Source: Trissonchulus latispiculum
Taxonomy: Eukaryota > Nematoda > Enoplea > Enoplida > Ironidae
Assembly: GCA_030248195.1 (NCBI GenBank)
Contig: JASAND010028842.1
Span: forward strand, 1 to 64,000
Direction: 5' to 3'
Length of the DNA stretch: 64,000 nt
Made by a program: the position numbers and the translations under genes. A model generated the notes under the pieces. The model worked only from the letters and a program-made list of their open reading frames with translations. It was not told the origin of the DNA and made no database searches. Shown one piece after another: positions 21,126-33,010 of this stretch. How positions within the stretch are numbered: position 1 is the first letter of the stretch; each line of letters starts with the position of its first letter.

Positions 21126-23438
21126 CTATTTCTCCAGATATCGACGACTCAGCGGTATCCTATCCAATCTAGTACCAACTACAACGACTTAAGTTCCGAT
21201 CCAAATAAACTATTTACTATGTTCAAATTACCTTACAACTGCACGCACACAAGATCAAGTAAACTATAAATCTATTGCAAGACTGATACAATTAGAATCC
21301 GTTCACCGCCTACCAACGAAACCTAAAACTATGATCAGTCACGGGTCCCTACTCCGAAACCTAGCTGAAGAACTAAAGCTGAAACTGAAGAAAGTTTTGG
21401 TTAGATTAGTATTTTAGCCTAATGGTTGCCACACACTCATACTCGCAATCACTCACAAACAGTACTAGCTTTCTCAGACTGCGAATTGATTCGCAGTCAC
21501 GCAATGATTTGGTGTTCGGGGTCGAGGGGGGAGGTTTCCTGTTTCCCTATAGGTATCTGAAATTTGTGCGCAAGTCCACCCATTCCCGGTCAATATAGAA
21601 TTCCCGAATAGCTACCAGCAATACGCACTAGCGGAAAACTAGTAACTATTCTGCCTTCTTCTAAAGAAGACCACCTTTAACTTTAAAACTTTGAGCAAAA
21701 CATAGAGAGAGAATTTGAATGAGTTTGGAAGAAACAGCGAAAGTGAAAGCAACAGCAGAATAGACAATTTTGGACAAACAGACAGTGTACATCTTTAAAA
21801 CAGCAAGTTTGAAAGTTAACAGATTCGAATTAGGACCTTCTTTTCTTCGCTAGAATCTACTGAACATAAAAACCCACTCTCAGTGCCCAGATATGGCAGT
21901 CCTAGACTGATTTGTGTGTCCCTAAGTCAAAGTTAGGCTTTCAGAAAGGTTCTACATTGAGAGAATCTAAGCAAACTTATGGCTGAATTCCGAGTGATCC
22001 GGACAGAGCAGCACAGGCGATGAGGTCAGCGGTAGGGGTGAGAATCGAGGAGTGATCCGGAACGGCGTCACTCACACTGGCAGATCAGACAGAGAGCAAA
22101 GACCAAGACACAGGCTGATGTCTGCGAGAGAACTGGCGGCGAAGCAGAACCGATGATCCGGCGGATCCAAGAAGACAGCAGAGCAGAGCACAGAGAGAAG
22201 AGATCACGTCAAGGCCCGAAGGCGGCGCTTGTTCTAGAACTGAATCAAATGGGTTAAAACCTTGTCGGTTTTAACCCGAATTCAGCAGTATTAACTGGAT
22301 TTCAGGGGATTTAGTAAAATTCCAAGTTTTGGAATCAGGATTTAGAAAACATCGATTGCTAGAACTTTCGGACAAAGCTAATTCGGGTGTAAAAGTTCTG
22401 GAATAATCAGAGAGTTGATTTGAAGTTACAGGCCTAAATTCAGAGTCACGAAATTGCTGTGGAAACCTGGAAGAAACAGTCAGAAAACTGGTCGGAGGTG
22501 AATTGTTGAATGATTTTAAAGTGAAATTTTGTAGAGGGGATTTCTGTCAGAAATCGCCCACCAATGACGTATCCTAGATTTCCTCCCCAGCAAATCTAGG
22601 GAAATCCAGCTAATATCTGCTGATATTAGCTTAGTTTCTTTCGATGATAGCCTGCTTTCATGATCGCGCTTTGTCATTGGTTGGTTTGAAATTGAGGACC
22701 CAGGCTCCTTCTTTTGAATTTGCACTTGAGCTGTTTGTCATCTTAGTTGCGTAACTTTTGGGGCCCAAAGGCCATTTCCCGAGTGGCCCAGAGTACCCTA
22801 AAACCCTGGGCCCATAAACTGTTGCTGCGTTTTTGTCTTCAAGCACCTTTGTCCTGAGCTTCGTTTCTAAAGACTTGGGCTTTATTTGCCAAACAGATGA
22901 GGAACTAACAGACAGGCCGAAGGAAAACAGAGAAAAGAGGAAGAGAAAATCGTAATAACGGATAGGGCCTAGGAGCCCAAGATGAAATAAGTTGTACCTA
23001 AGTAAAACCAGTTTTCTACGTAGTTTAAGCATATAGGCGTTTAAACATCAGCGACCCAGATAACCCCTATAAGCAACTTTACACCGAAATCGGCGACAAA
23101 AATCATTTTTGGTACCCTTTGGTCACCCTTGAAAAACATAAAAATATAAAATTTTAAAATTTTTGAAACTTTGCTGCAGATCGATCAGAAATGTGTTCAA
23201 ATGCGTCCATACTAAATTTGAAGTTTTGCGAAAATTACGCTCGGGTGCGTCTTCCTTAGTATCGCCAATTCTGCTAAACACTCGTTTACTACAACAAACG
23301 TAGTAGATGGAAAACTCAATACAATTTTATTTTATCTAATTTGTCACTATCTAACAACAAGGAACTTCGAAATTTGATTACATAACTAGCACAATTACGC
23401 ATAAAAAGAAGCCAACTGTCTGACGTCTGACATAAAAA
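21126..23438. other. Non-coding block, GC-richer at 21.95-22.25 kb
   Basis: A 21.95-22.25 kb stretch rich in GATCCGG, GCAGAGCAGAGCACAG and similar motifs differs in composition from its AT-rich surroundings. On the minus strand it lies upstream of the Cys-rich exon and could be its promoter and 5' region. A minus-strand open stretch at 22658-22880 (..SLETKLRTKVLED..) has some protein-like character but no landmarks. Confidence 0.3.
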
Positions 23439-24446
23439 GTCTGACCAGAAAATGTGTGTACAAAATCTGTAAGGCCCCCAGTGAATTCAATATAAGTCTA
23501 ACCCCATAACCGCCTAGGCGCCCGCTTTCACCTGATATATGTTGTATTTCAAATTTTGAAAGTTGATTTTTTGAAAAATACCACTTTTTGATCAAAAATT
23601 TCGGCAAAACAGATTTAACAAAAGTGATCACAACTAAGATGATCAAAACATTCAAGCTGAGCTGAATCCAACGATATAAAGCTTTTGTTGCTACGACTTA
23701 TATTGCGCCAGCAATGAATTTTTAAACAATATCCCTTATTTCAGCTGGTTTTGCTAGTTTACACTGCTTCAGTAAAATCATGGCGGCAACATCAAAGAGA
23801 GCCAAAACCCATCGGAAATAAGGGGGTAATGTTTAAAAATTCATTGCTGGAGCAATATAAGTCGTAGCAACAAAAGCTTTATATCGTTGGATTCAGCTCA
23901 GCTTGAATTTTATGATTATCTTAGTTGTACTCACTTTTGTTAAATCTGTTTTGCCGAAATTTTTGATCAAAAAGTGGTATTTTTCAAAAAATCAACTTTC
24001 AAAATTTGAAATACAACATATATCAGGTGAAAGCGGGCGCCTAGGCGGTCCTGAAAATCTAATCGAAAAAATTTTCCGTTGAGCGAGTCGCGAGTAATAA
24101 CCAGTCAACGTTGCAAAAAGCGGCAAACATAAAAGGAGATGGAAAAATGAAATTTTGGAATAAAATGCTTATTTCTCAACCGATTTTTTTCGTTCTTGTG
24201 TCAATCGATGCGTCTTTGGACGGGCAAATTTTTCTGAAGGAATGAGCTAAATACCTTGAAAGTTCCGAAAAAATTCCCCGATAAACCGATATTTTAAAAT
24301 TTTTGAAGTTTTAAAAAATTTTAAATTTTATAAAAATGTTCGTCTCGCTGCAAGGATTCCGAAAATATATGCTTTTATGGGGTTACGACGTATATTGAGT
24401 TCACTGGGTGCCTTACAGATTTTGTACACACATTTTCTGGTCAGAC
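23439..24446. mobile_element. 1.0 kb palindromic foldback element
   Basis: The left arm (23439 to about 23745) begins GTCTGACCAGAAAATGTGTG. Its inverse forms the right arm in two parts (about 23813-24050 and 24395-24446), separated by a 340-bp segment unique to the right arm. The arms differ only slightly. Both flanks read TA next to the AAGTCTGACC/GGTCAGACTT ends, compatible with a TA target, but this is not certain. Confidence 0.7.
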
Positions 24447-24598
24447 TTTAGTTTATTTACGAACATAATTAATAATGCTGTTATTAATGTAAACCAAAGG
24501 GGACATGATCAATATATGGAGTAATTCAGAATCTTTAAGACTCGTGGTTATTCTTGATTTCACATTTGTTTAGCGTCCATTGAAAAAGCAGATACTTG

Positions 24599-24607
24599 AT
24601 ATAAAAG
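24599..24607 (+). promoter_or_regulatory. Possible TATA box
   Basis: TATAAAAG lies about 155 bp before the ATG of the secreted Cys-rich gene. The following ATCATCGACTATGACGAAG block is conserved ahead of both orphan exon copies (35.6 and 56.2 kb), so it may be part of a shared promoter. Confidence 0.35.
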
Positions 24608-24756
24608 CGAACCTTTAACATGCATCATTAAGTTTTCCAATATCATCGACTATGACGAAGATCGTCGAAGCGATGTTTTTCTCCATATCTAAGTTTTAAA
24701 CGAAACATTGCTAACAGCTCACAGTTTTTGCCACCCTGCTATTTTGTTACTTCTAA

Positions 24757-27700
24757 ATGAAGTCAAATACATGCAATTTGTTAACGTATTTGTTGATTTT
24801 GGGTAAAACATTTATTGATGGCTTCGATACCATAAAATGCTCAGGTAGACTTACATTGTCTTTCTTAAAAATATTGCTTGACACCCACAGACTAACTGAC
24901 AATGCTGTTCAACATAAACTGACAAAGCTTCTCTATTCTAATTACTATATACTTGATTATTTATGCAGTCAACTGTTTCCACTGCTATTGCAGTTGCGTG
25001 CATATTTGTCGGTGAATGCACGCTACAGGAGCATATTTTGCTCCAGCGTATACAGTGTGCACAACGCAGATGAGTTGATTATAGTGCACGCTGGTAGAAA
25101 GATCCTCCGCTACTTTCTGGCACTGCTCATCAGTGTGTACAGCTGAGCTCCAATCTAAACAGTTCAGAGAAGCCTCGTAGCCGTGGCAGTTTCAGTGCCA
25201 CTTGATGGTACTATAATAGTTATTGGAACTTATGTCGCTGCTGCAACACAGCAGAATCTAGTTTCATTTAGTTTGGCTGCAAGCTTTGCTTGTATTTTGC
25301 TTTGTTGTATTCGAACCTTACAACAAGACATTGCTTGCATTCAGGTATTTATGCGGTAATGCATAGGAAGTCTTTGGGCTTTAGATCACGCCCAGGATTA
25401 TGTTAATGTTAATGTTAATGTCATCCTATGTTAACTTGCTCTGAACACGCAGTGCAACACTTTTCCTAATCGTTTTCAGATGGCATAGAGAGCTATCAGA
25501 AATCTAAGTCTGGTCTGGCTGGAGAAGGACAAAGTTGCCATGAATTTTGTAGACAATTCACCATGTATTGCGACTTAACTAGAATCAAAGCTGAGGACTT
25601 CGGCAGTTTGCAGCATTCGATGAAAGTCACTGTTGGCTGGGATCTTCCTAGACTTCGACTTCAACCGAATTTCACATTTGAGAGCGTTCCTGACGTAACG
25701 CCGCAGTCATATCATCCTCTCGTTGAAGTCTTCCATAACGACACTTCGAAAGCGTTTTTCTATGGTCCAACAACGCCAGTAAAAGAACGAAAAACTCTTT
25801 GCCTCTCTAAGCCACCAGTGGAGCGAGGAGTCCGCAGATACCGATTGTGCAGATGCCTTTGTAAGTGCTATTATTTTAACTTTATGCAGTCTAGAGTTAA
25901 CAAATTCGTCTCATCTAGTATTGTATTTGGTCTCTTTTTGCAAAGTGAGTACAGAGATCTCGTTTTAGATAGCGGTCAATGGTTAAGGGGGGGTCACTTT
26001 GGTCAAAAATTGATAGCCACGGATTTCGCTCATTTTCACACATAATATGCCCCATATGTTCTCAAAAATAAGTTAGAATATTAGCGTTCGAAATCAAACT
26101 GTGACACAGTTATTCAGGTTCAAAGCCGGAAAACTTGAAAATCCCGGTGATGAGCCCTGCAAGGTCAGGTGAGGACCAAATGCGACCGAAAACAGGGTTG
26201 ACCGATACACCAAATTAAAGCCGTTACTAAGGTAATATTTAAGTGCAGACGTGGCTCAAGGCCAGCTATCCAGGCGTTCATAATGCATGCTTGAGTGATG
26301 CACTGACCTAACCTTGCAGGACTGCCCAGTATAACTATAACTCATTGTATCTTGCACAGACAACATTTTAGACCCATAGTTCTATGAGAAAAGTTGCTCC
26401 TCGTTCCATTAGCTATCGATTGATACCCAATTTGTCTATATTTGGAAAAATTTTAAAATTGACATTTTTCACCTATAAAAATCAAAGGGGCCGCCACAGC
26501 AGTCATGTTCAATATTGACGCATTTGTTTGGCCACATTATGTGACAGACATGGATATATTAATTAATCTGTCAAGTTTGGTAATTTTTACCACATAATGA
26601 GTGAGAAATTATCAAAAGAATGTGAAAATTATGCAAAATGGCCATTTTTAGCAAAATTTGCTGTTCTTGTGGCAAGTTTTTTGAGCTTAGATGATAGAAA
26701 CATGCGAGTACTTTCATAAGACGTGGTTTTATGCGTAGAGTGCAGCTATCTACTGGCCGTTTCTGTAGCTTTTGCCAATCGTTCATGACAAGCAAAAGAG
26801 TACCGGTGATCCTGTTTTTCATGGTCCAAAAATGGCCGATTTCCAAAATTCTGACTTTAAAAATTCGCCAAAAATCCAATACTCAACAGAATCGCTTCAG
26901 AGGAGATAGCTGCACTCTACAATATGTCCTTAATGGTTCTGAAAAGGTTTCAGAGCTCTGGCTCGTATACAGCGAAAAAATTTTCTGCCACAAACTTTTT
27001 AACCTAACTTTTTCATTTTCCTATGTTTAACACATGTCGGGGTTACCTTTGAAGGCCTGTACAGAACGATAGAAGCAATATTTCCCAAAACGCTCTTGTC
27101 TTGTTTCGCGGGCCCATGGGGACTACAAAATATGTGAAAATGAGCAAAATCGGAGATGGTCAAATAATCGGCAAAAAAGTGACCCCCCACCTTAAGTTCT
27201 AACGGTGAAATGGAAATTTCCATAATGAGCTTAATCTAAATTTGTATGTATATACCGTTTCTCTCTGACTACTTGGCTTATTAATATAGTTTATCCACCA
27301 TTAAATACTTACAAAAATGCCGTTATCATTTGTCATCCTATGTGTAGACTACTTTGGATCATTCATCGAGGCACACTGGTGCAAGTATTAAATTGTAAGG
27401 ATTCGCGAAAGAATGTTTTCTAACTGGGTTATACTTACTATTAAAATATTGTCTTGTTGTTGGAAATACATGGCGGGAATATTATACCTGGAATGGAAAT
27501 GAGTGTAACCTGTGACTGTCAAATTTGGTATCCAGCGAGCTTATAGCGAAATAGCGACCGACCACGCCCACAAGTGAATTCATAGTGATCTAACCACTTA
27601 ATCACCATCACTTAATGAAAGTTTGTATGAGCAGTTTTTTGTTAAATAAGTGAATAAACAAGACAGCTCCTCGTGAAGTTCAAGTCTTCACTTTTAATAA

Positions 27701-29784
27701 CAAAGAGTGTAAGGCTTGCAAAAACTATTGTGATTATATATTGTTTGTAGCATGGATTTCAATTGTTTGGGCACCGATAATGCTAACAGCCCGGCAGACT
27801 TGGACGTCATGCTGTGGTAGCTCAGACTGCATGCTGCACTTACGTATCTCCACTACTTGGACTGGATCGATTAACTGGTACCATATTGCTGATGGCCGGA
27901 AACAATATTACCGTGAAACGTGTTCTAAAGGAGAAGGACTTTCATGGTAAAAACATTTACTTTTACTGAGTTTAAGGGGGGGGGGGTCGCTTTGGGTCAA
28001 AATCGATAGTCACGGATTTCGCTCATTTTCACACGCAATATAGGTACATATGTTCTCAAAAACAAGACAAAACATTAGAGTTTGAAATCAAACGGTGGCA
28101 GAGATATTCAGCTATAAAGTTGGAAAACTTGAAAATCACTGTGATTTGCCCTCCAAGGTCATGCTGAGACAGAACGGCAGCGAAATTTGGATCAACTAAT
28201 ATAGCAAATTAATTCTGTGGGTTGGCTAATATCTTAATACTAAAACGACTCCGGGATATCCATCCATTCGTTCACATTACATTTTTCAATTGTGAACTGA
28301 CCCTTTTTCATCTAACTGTGCCCTGAAACTTTAACTTGCTCTAACTTTCAGATACTAAATTTCAGACACATAGTTCTATTAGAAAAGTTGTTCAGCTCAT
28401 CAGTAGCTATCGAATGATACCCAATTTGTCTATATTTTGGAAATTTCAAAAATTGACTTTTGTGACCTGTAAGCGATCAAAGGAGCCGACACGACAGAAA
28501 AGTTCTACCTTGAAACATTTGCCTTTACCATAATGTCAGGCAGGCATTGAGAGTTTTATGTGCCAATTTTGGTGACTTTCCAGTGGGTAACGAGGGAGAA
28601 ATTATTAAAAAACGTGAAAATTGTGAAAAATGATGATTTTTGGCAAAATTAGCACATTTTGTGGCAAGTTTTTTGAGAGCACTACAAACGGTAGAAATTT
28701 GCAACTACTGTCATAAGAATTCTGTGTATGCGTAGAGTGCAAATATCTATAAGCGATTTCTGTAGCTTTTGCCAATCGTGCAGAAGAGGCGAAAATGTTT
28801 TGCTGGTCCTGTTTTTCGTGGTACAAAAAGCACCAATTTTCCGAAATTTTGACTTTGAAAAATCGCCAAAAATCCGACACTCAACAGAATTGTTTCAGAA
28901 GGGTTATTTGCACTCTCTGATATGTGCTTAACATGTACAACAAGGTTGCAGCGCAGTATCTTGCATACAGCGAAAAATTTTTCTGCCACAAACTTTTTAA
29001 CCTAACTTTTTCATTTTCCTATGTTTAACACATGTCGAGGTCACCTTTGAAGGGCTCTACAGCACGATAGAAGCAATATTACGCAAAACGCACCTGTCTG
29101 TTTTGGGGACCCATGGGGACTACAAAATATGTGAAAATGAGCAAAATCGGAGATGGTCGAAAAATCGGCCAAAAAGCGGCCCCCCCTTAATCAGTTTACG
29201 CATTTAGTTACATCAATCCGTTGCTAATTTGAATCCTCAAACATTAACATACAAAAATTACAGATTATAGCTACTAGAACGTTGTATCACGAAAACTGAC
29301 ATCTCCTGTATCTCGTAACGTGCACGCTGTGTATATGCTTACCAGTGCTACCAAACGATCGACCACTATCTCCTCATTGACATCTAATTAGAGGCGAAAC
29401 TGTGTTCCACATTTTAGGAAACAGATTTTCCGAAGTTGTAATTTAAACTTCTCCACTTTAATTACACAGCATAGTTATGCTTATTTTAGTTACGACTTCT
29501 CAGATGTACCACTACTTGGCATTAATCGACAAACTGACCTCAATTTTCAAGCCTGTCCTGACGGAGTAAGATATTGCAGCTGGCAGCCTTTGAAAGTCCA
29601 TCCAAACGATACCATCAAGATTGTTGCTCATGATTGGTTACAAAATTATATAGATATGACAACAAACACAAGCAACAATGCACCATTGTTTGCCTCTGAG
29701 CACAAGATAGAGGTGGTGGAGTACTTCGATCCAAATAATCCGAGTAAGGCAGTTAATACTATAACTTATTGTGGTGCCAGCTAG
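24757..29784 (+). CDS. Unrecognised secreted Cys-rich protein, four exons, 319 aa
   Basis: Exons 24757-24844, 25480-25860, 27751-27946 and 29490-29784 join with GT-AG sites and consistent phases (960 nt, TAG stop). The first exon encodes a signal peptide (LLTYLLILGKTFIDGFD). The mature part has about 14 Cys: an SCHEFCRQFTMYC cluster, LCLSKPP, a LCRC pair, SCCGSSDC, ETCSKGE, LSCYDF, QACPDGVRYCSW, and a last Cys four residues from the end (ITYCGAS). Several N-x-S/T sites are present. No transmembrane segment follows the signal, so it is probably secreted and disulfide-bonded. I do not recognise the family. Introns 2 and 3 are 1.9 and 1.5 kb because each hosts a TTAA-flanked repeat. Its exon 1 plus upstream DNA recurs twice downstream. 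Confidence 0.72.
25987..27191. mobile_element. TTAA-flanked 1.2 kb element, copy 1 (intron 2)
   Basis: Bounded by TTAA at 25983-25986 and 27192-27195. The ends are inverted: GGGGGGGTCACTTTGGTC at the left and a GACCCCCC run at the right, with TTCGCTCATTTTCACA mirrored by TGTGAAAATGAGC. An inner inverted repeat carries ATGCGTAGAGTGCA. TTAA targets are typical of piggyBac- and Kolobok-type transposons; no transposase ORF is present. Confidence 0.78.
27976..29186. mobile_element. TTAA-flanked 1.2 kb element, copy 2 (intron 3)
   Basis: Bounded by TTAA at 27972-27975 and 29187-29190. It is collinear with copy 1 over its whole length, in the same orientation, and diverged by substitutions and small indels. 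It sits 29 bp after the exon 3 donor. Confidence 0.78.
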
Positions 29785-31155
29785 TATAGTGGCACTTCGT
29801 TTTACTTTAATGAGATATACGCCGATTATTCGAAATACACCACACAAGCATACACTTTGGGTGGAGTTCACACTCTCCCCGGAGGTCCCCCAACTCCCCC
29901 CCATGAATCTGGATTTCTGAAATAGCATAAATACGGAAAAATGGTGTTCCTAATTCGGCCGTCCGTTCAGTCCCCCAAGTTTCCCTCCTCCACATGTCTG
30001 CAAACAATTGCAAAAGCTCAGCAAAATGTGACTGACTGAGCTCAGAGGCACTTCCGCAAGCATTTTAATTGCTTACATTTAATTTGTTTATGCAGGACGC
30101 AAAACAAAAATTACCAAAATTCCATATTTCATAAACACGGACAAAGTGAAACCTAAAGCAACTGAGGTCGCCGCAAAAAACATTATGAAAGCAAATTCAG
30201 AACAAGAAAATAGCTTCGATTGGTTATGTTGTGTTTAGAGAGATTACGGATCACTAATAGTTGGCATGGCTGCCCCATAACGTTTGAAATGGACTATTTT
30301 TGTGGATTAAAGGAACCGCCTTGATGACTTCAGGAATCTGAATGAGAAGCCATGTCTAATCATATATACGAAAGCAAATAACTTAAATAATTCAACCATA
30401 TATTTTGAAATGTTAAGTGCACAATTGCTAATTCAAGAAAATTCTCCAGAACTGTATAGATCTACTCATTAATTCATTGATTAGTCGCAGCAAGAGTATA
30501 CAATACAATAATACAATAAGAGTTTGACAGCAGTCATAGGTATGTATTATAAGCATGACATATCCTCTGCACGCTAACGGCAACCCCCCGAAAATTGAAC
30601 ACCAGTGGCACCCCCCCGCAAATTGGTATAAACCCAGTCAAAACGGGAGTACGCTCACTCGCTCTATGCTTGTATGCTAAAGCTCGACAACACAAGCAGT
30701 ACGCGCGCGAGTTTTGTGTCTGTGTTAGCGCACAAATTTCTTTGAAGTGATTGGTCCAATTTGCGGGGGGGTTAGCCGTTAGCGTGCAAAGGTTGTGTCA
30801 CGCTTATAATACATAGAGTATGAGAGTATGACCGCTGTCATATTCTTATGTATGTACTCTTGGTCGCAGTAACTATTATGTGGGTTTGTCTCTAGTTGCT
30901 TCTTTGCAACCTGAGCCGAGTGGCAAAGATTGTCCTAAGCCTCGGACAGTTCCTAAGTTCAGTTGTTCAGTTTAGGTGCTCCTCTTAGAGAATCGGGTTT
31001 CAAAAGATTCTGCTACGGTAGTGCTATCCAACACTCCTGACTTTGCTCCTAAGCTGCTTAAGTTCAGGAGCAGCGCCAGCTAAACTTAGGAAAAATCTTT
31101 TGAAACGGGATTGGGAGTTCTCCTAACCTGCTCCTGCTCTCAGACAGCCTCTTAA
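29785..31155. other. Intergenic with one complete MITE
   Basis: AT-rich and without gene evidence, apart from the CAAGAG-family element at 30491-30862. Confidence 0.4.
30491..30862. mobile_element. CAAGAG-family MITE, complete, 7-bp TSD
   Basis: 372 bp, starting CAAGAGTATACAAT and ending ATGTATGTACTCTTG. The 7-bp direct repeat GTCGCAG lies at 30484-30490 and 30863-30869. The interior shares GCTAACGGC/GTTAGCCGTTAGCGTGC and G-run modules with the 12.3 kb and 7.6 kb copies. Confidence 0.85.
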
Positions 31156-31991
31156 GGTGGTGGTGTCCTTGTGTGCAGTGCTTTTGTTGTGATTTTCTAA
31201 ACGCTATAACTGTTGCAATTTTGAGAGTTATAAAAAGCTTTATACATTCTTTTAAAGCTTATTATCCGGACGTTTACAGAGATTACGAAACTAGCAAAAT
31301 TAGCAAAAAAATCAGTAAAAGTTTTTTGACATAACTAAATATAGACCAAATGTTTTTGAACATCGGTTTCTCAAAACTGTGGAATCGAAAAAAGTTCTTT
31401 TTGTGCCATGATATAAAGGACATATGGGACGAGGGACCTTTTGAGTTGGTTCAGCAGGTCTTAGTGAGCGAGAAAATCAGAAAATGCACGGTAACTCGAA
31501 ATTTCCCAACGCCGCATTGTGTTTTCTTGCCACTCAAACCAAAAAAAATGTGCCTCCGCAGAAGTGAGAAATTGCACTCTGCCAAAACTCTTCGGAATCC
31601 GTCGAGTAGGTTTTGAAAAATCGATGTTTAAAACAAAATAACAGCAGTTTTGCCAAAATGGTTTTTCAGCCAAATCTTTAGCTTGAGGCAACGAACTTCA
31701 GCTAATAGCCATTGATAAACGTGCAGTTAGACGGTGCATCGACTGAGTATAAATGGACCAAACTTGTTCCTCGAAGATGACCATTTTTTGACCTTCAAAA
31801 TGGACATTTTTGCTTATACTGACTTAATCAGTGAAGATAGCTCAAAGGTTGTAAAAGCAAAAATGTTCATTTTCAGCCCTCTTTCCAGCTCACAACGAAT
31901 CCGGTGTCTGGTCCACCTACTGGGAGCCTAAGGCCAAAACCCAAAACTTTCTTATCTTTTCTCCTAAAAATACGGGACTAGTTCTAGAATG
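31156..31991. mobile_element. TTAA-flanked repeat of the GGTGGTGG/CATTCT family
   Basis: TTAA flanks at 31152-31155 and 31992-31995. One end reads GGTGGTGGTGTCC and the other ..CTAGTTCTAGAATG. An inverted, shorter copy lies at 41066-41624 in duplication copy A and again at about 57224-57789 in copy B. No coding capacity. Confidence 0.55.
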
Positions 31992-31995
31992 TTAA

Positions 31996-33010
31996 AGGGC
32001 GCGAAAGTAGGTAATTTCGTAAGTTTTAGCTTTTTTGTAAAGGATTAAAGCCGTATGAGTAAAAAATACCCGAAAGGAAAGCAGCACCAAGATGAATATA
32101 GGCCAAAAATATTTGAAGAATTTTGACCTTCTCAAACCGAAGAATCGGCCAAAGGTTCTTTTTGTGCCATGATATGAAGGACATGTGAACAAAGGGTCGC
32201 ATTTTTGGATTTGACTCAGTAGGTCTTACACCTATTCGCTTAGTTTAAAGAAAAGAAAGAAAAAAGAAAGAAAAAAGAAAGAAATTAAAGAAAGAAAGAA
32301 AACAAAACGAAAGAAAAGAAAGAAAACGGAAGAAAATGAAAGAAAGGTTTGCCACAAAGAATTTTACTAATACTTTCAAACATTGACATCAATTATACAG
32401 CTGTCATTTCGATTGCATCAACCTTTGACATGCAGCGTTTTGACGCACAGCAGGCAACCTGCTTTGTTTCTTCTTTGAGCAGACCCTCATTTTGACAACT
32501 TAGCAACAAGATAAGGCGCATATTTCAATGCTTCAAAGTTCACAAGGCACACGATAGACCTTTGTGTGTAAGTTTTTGCTTCTTTGTGTCAATCATTTTT
32601 AGAAAGAATCACCAAGAACTGATAGAAAAAAGAAAGAAATGAAAAGAAAGAAAATAAAAGAAAAAGAAAGAAAGAAAAGAAAGAAAGAAAGAAATTTTAT
32701 TCTAAAATATACGAATAGCTGTAACGGTCGAGAAAATCGACCAAATGCACGGTTACACGAAATTTGAGTTTTCTTGCTACTCGGAGCGTTTTAGCACAAA
32801 CCAAGAAAACCGACCCTCCACAATAGTCCGAATTTTTATCCAGCCAAAAATCAGGCAAAGCCATTGGGTGGTTTTTGAGAGATCGATAAAAATAGATAGA
32901 CAAAATAATAGCAGTTTGGCCAAAATGGTTTTTCGGCCAAATCGCTAGCTTAAAGCAATAAAGACTGATAACTTATTGCGCTGCACTCGTAAAATGTGCT
33001 ATTAGATTAC
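31996..33010. repeat. GAAA-rich and diverged repeat DNA
   Basis: Two (GAAA)n-type purine tracts lie at 32240-32346 and 32620-32695. The stretches at 32130-32230 and 32720-32950 resemble parts of the 31156-31991 element (GTTCTTTTTGTGCCATGATAT; GGCCAAAATGGTTTTTCGGC). No gene. Confidence 0.5.

Noticed and set aside
24757..25146. 129-codon ORF taken as one exon
   Set aside because: The frame runs through a good GT donor at 24845; splicing there joins in phase with the exon at 25480. The remainder (..LLISVYS) looks intronic.
26571..27030. ORFs on both strands within 26.5-27.2 kb and 28.6-29.0 kb
   Set aside because: They lie in the TTAA-flanked elements in both copies and show no conserved protein frame between the copies.
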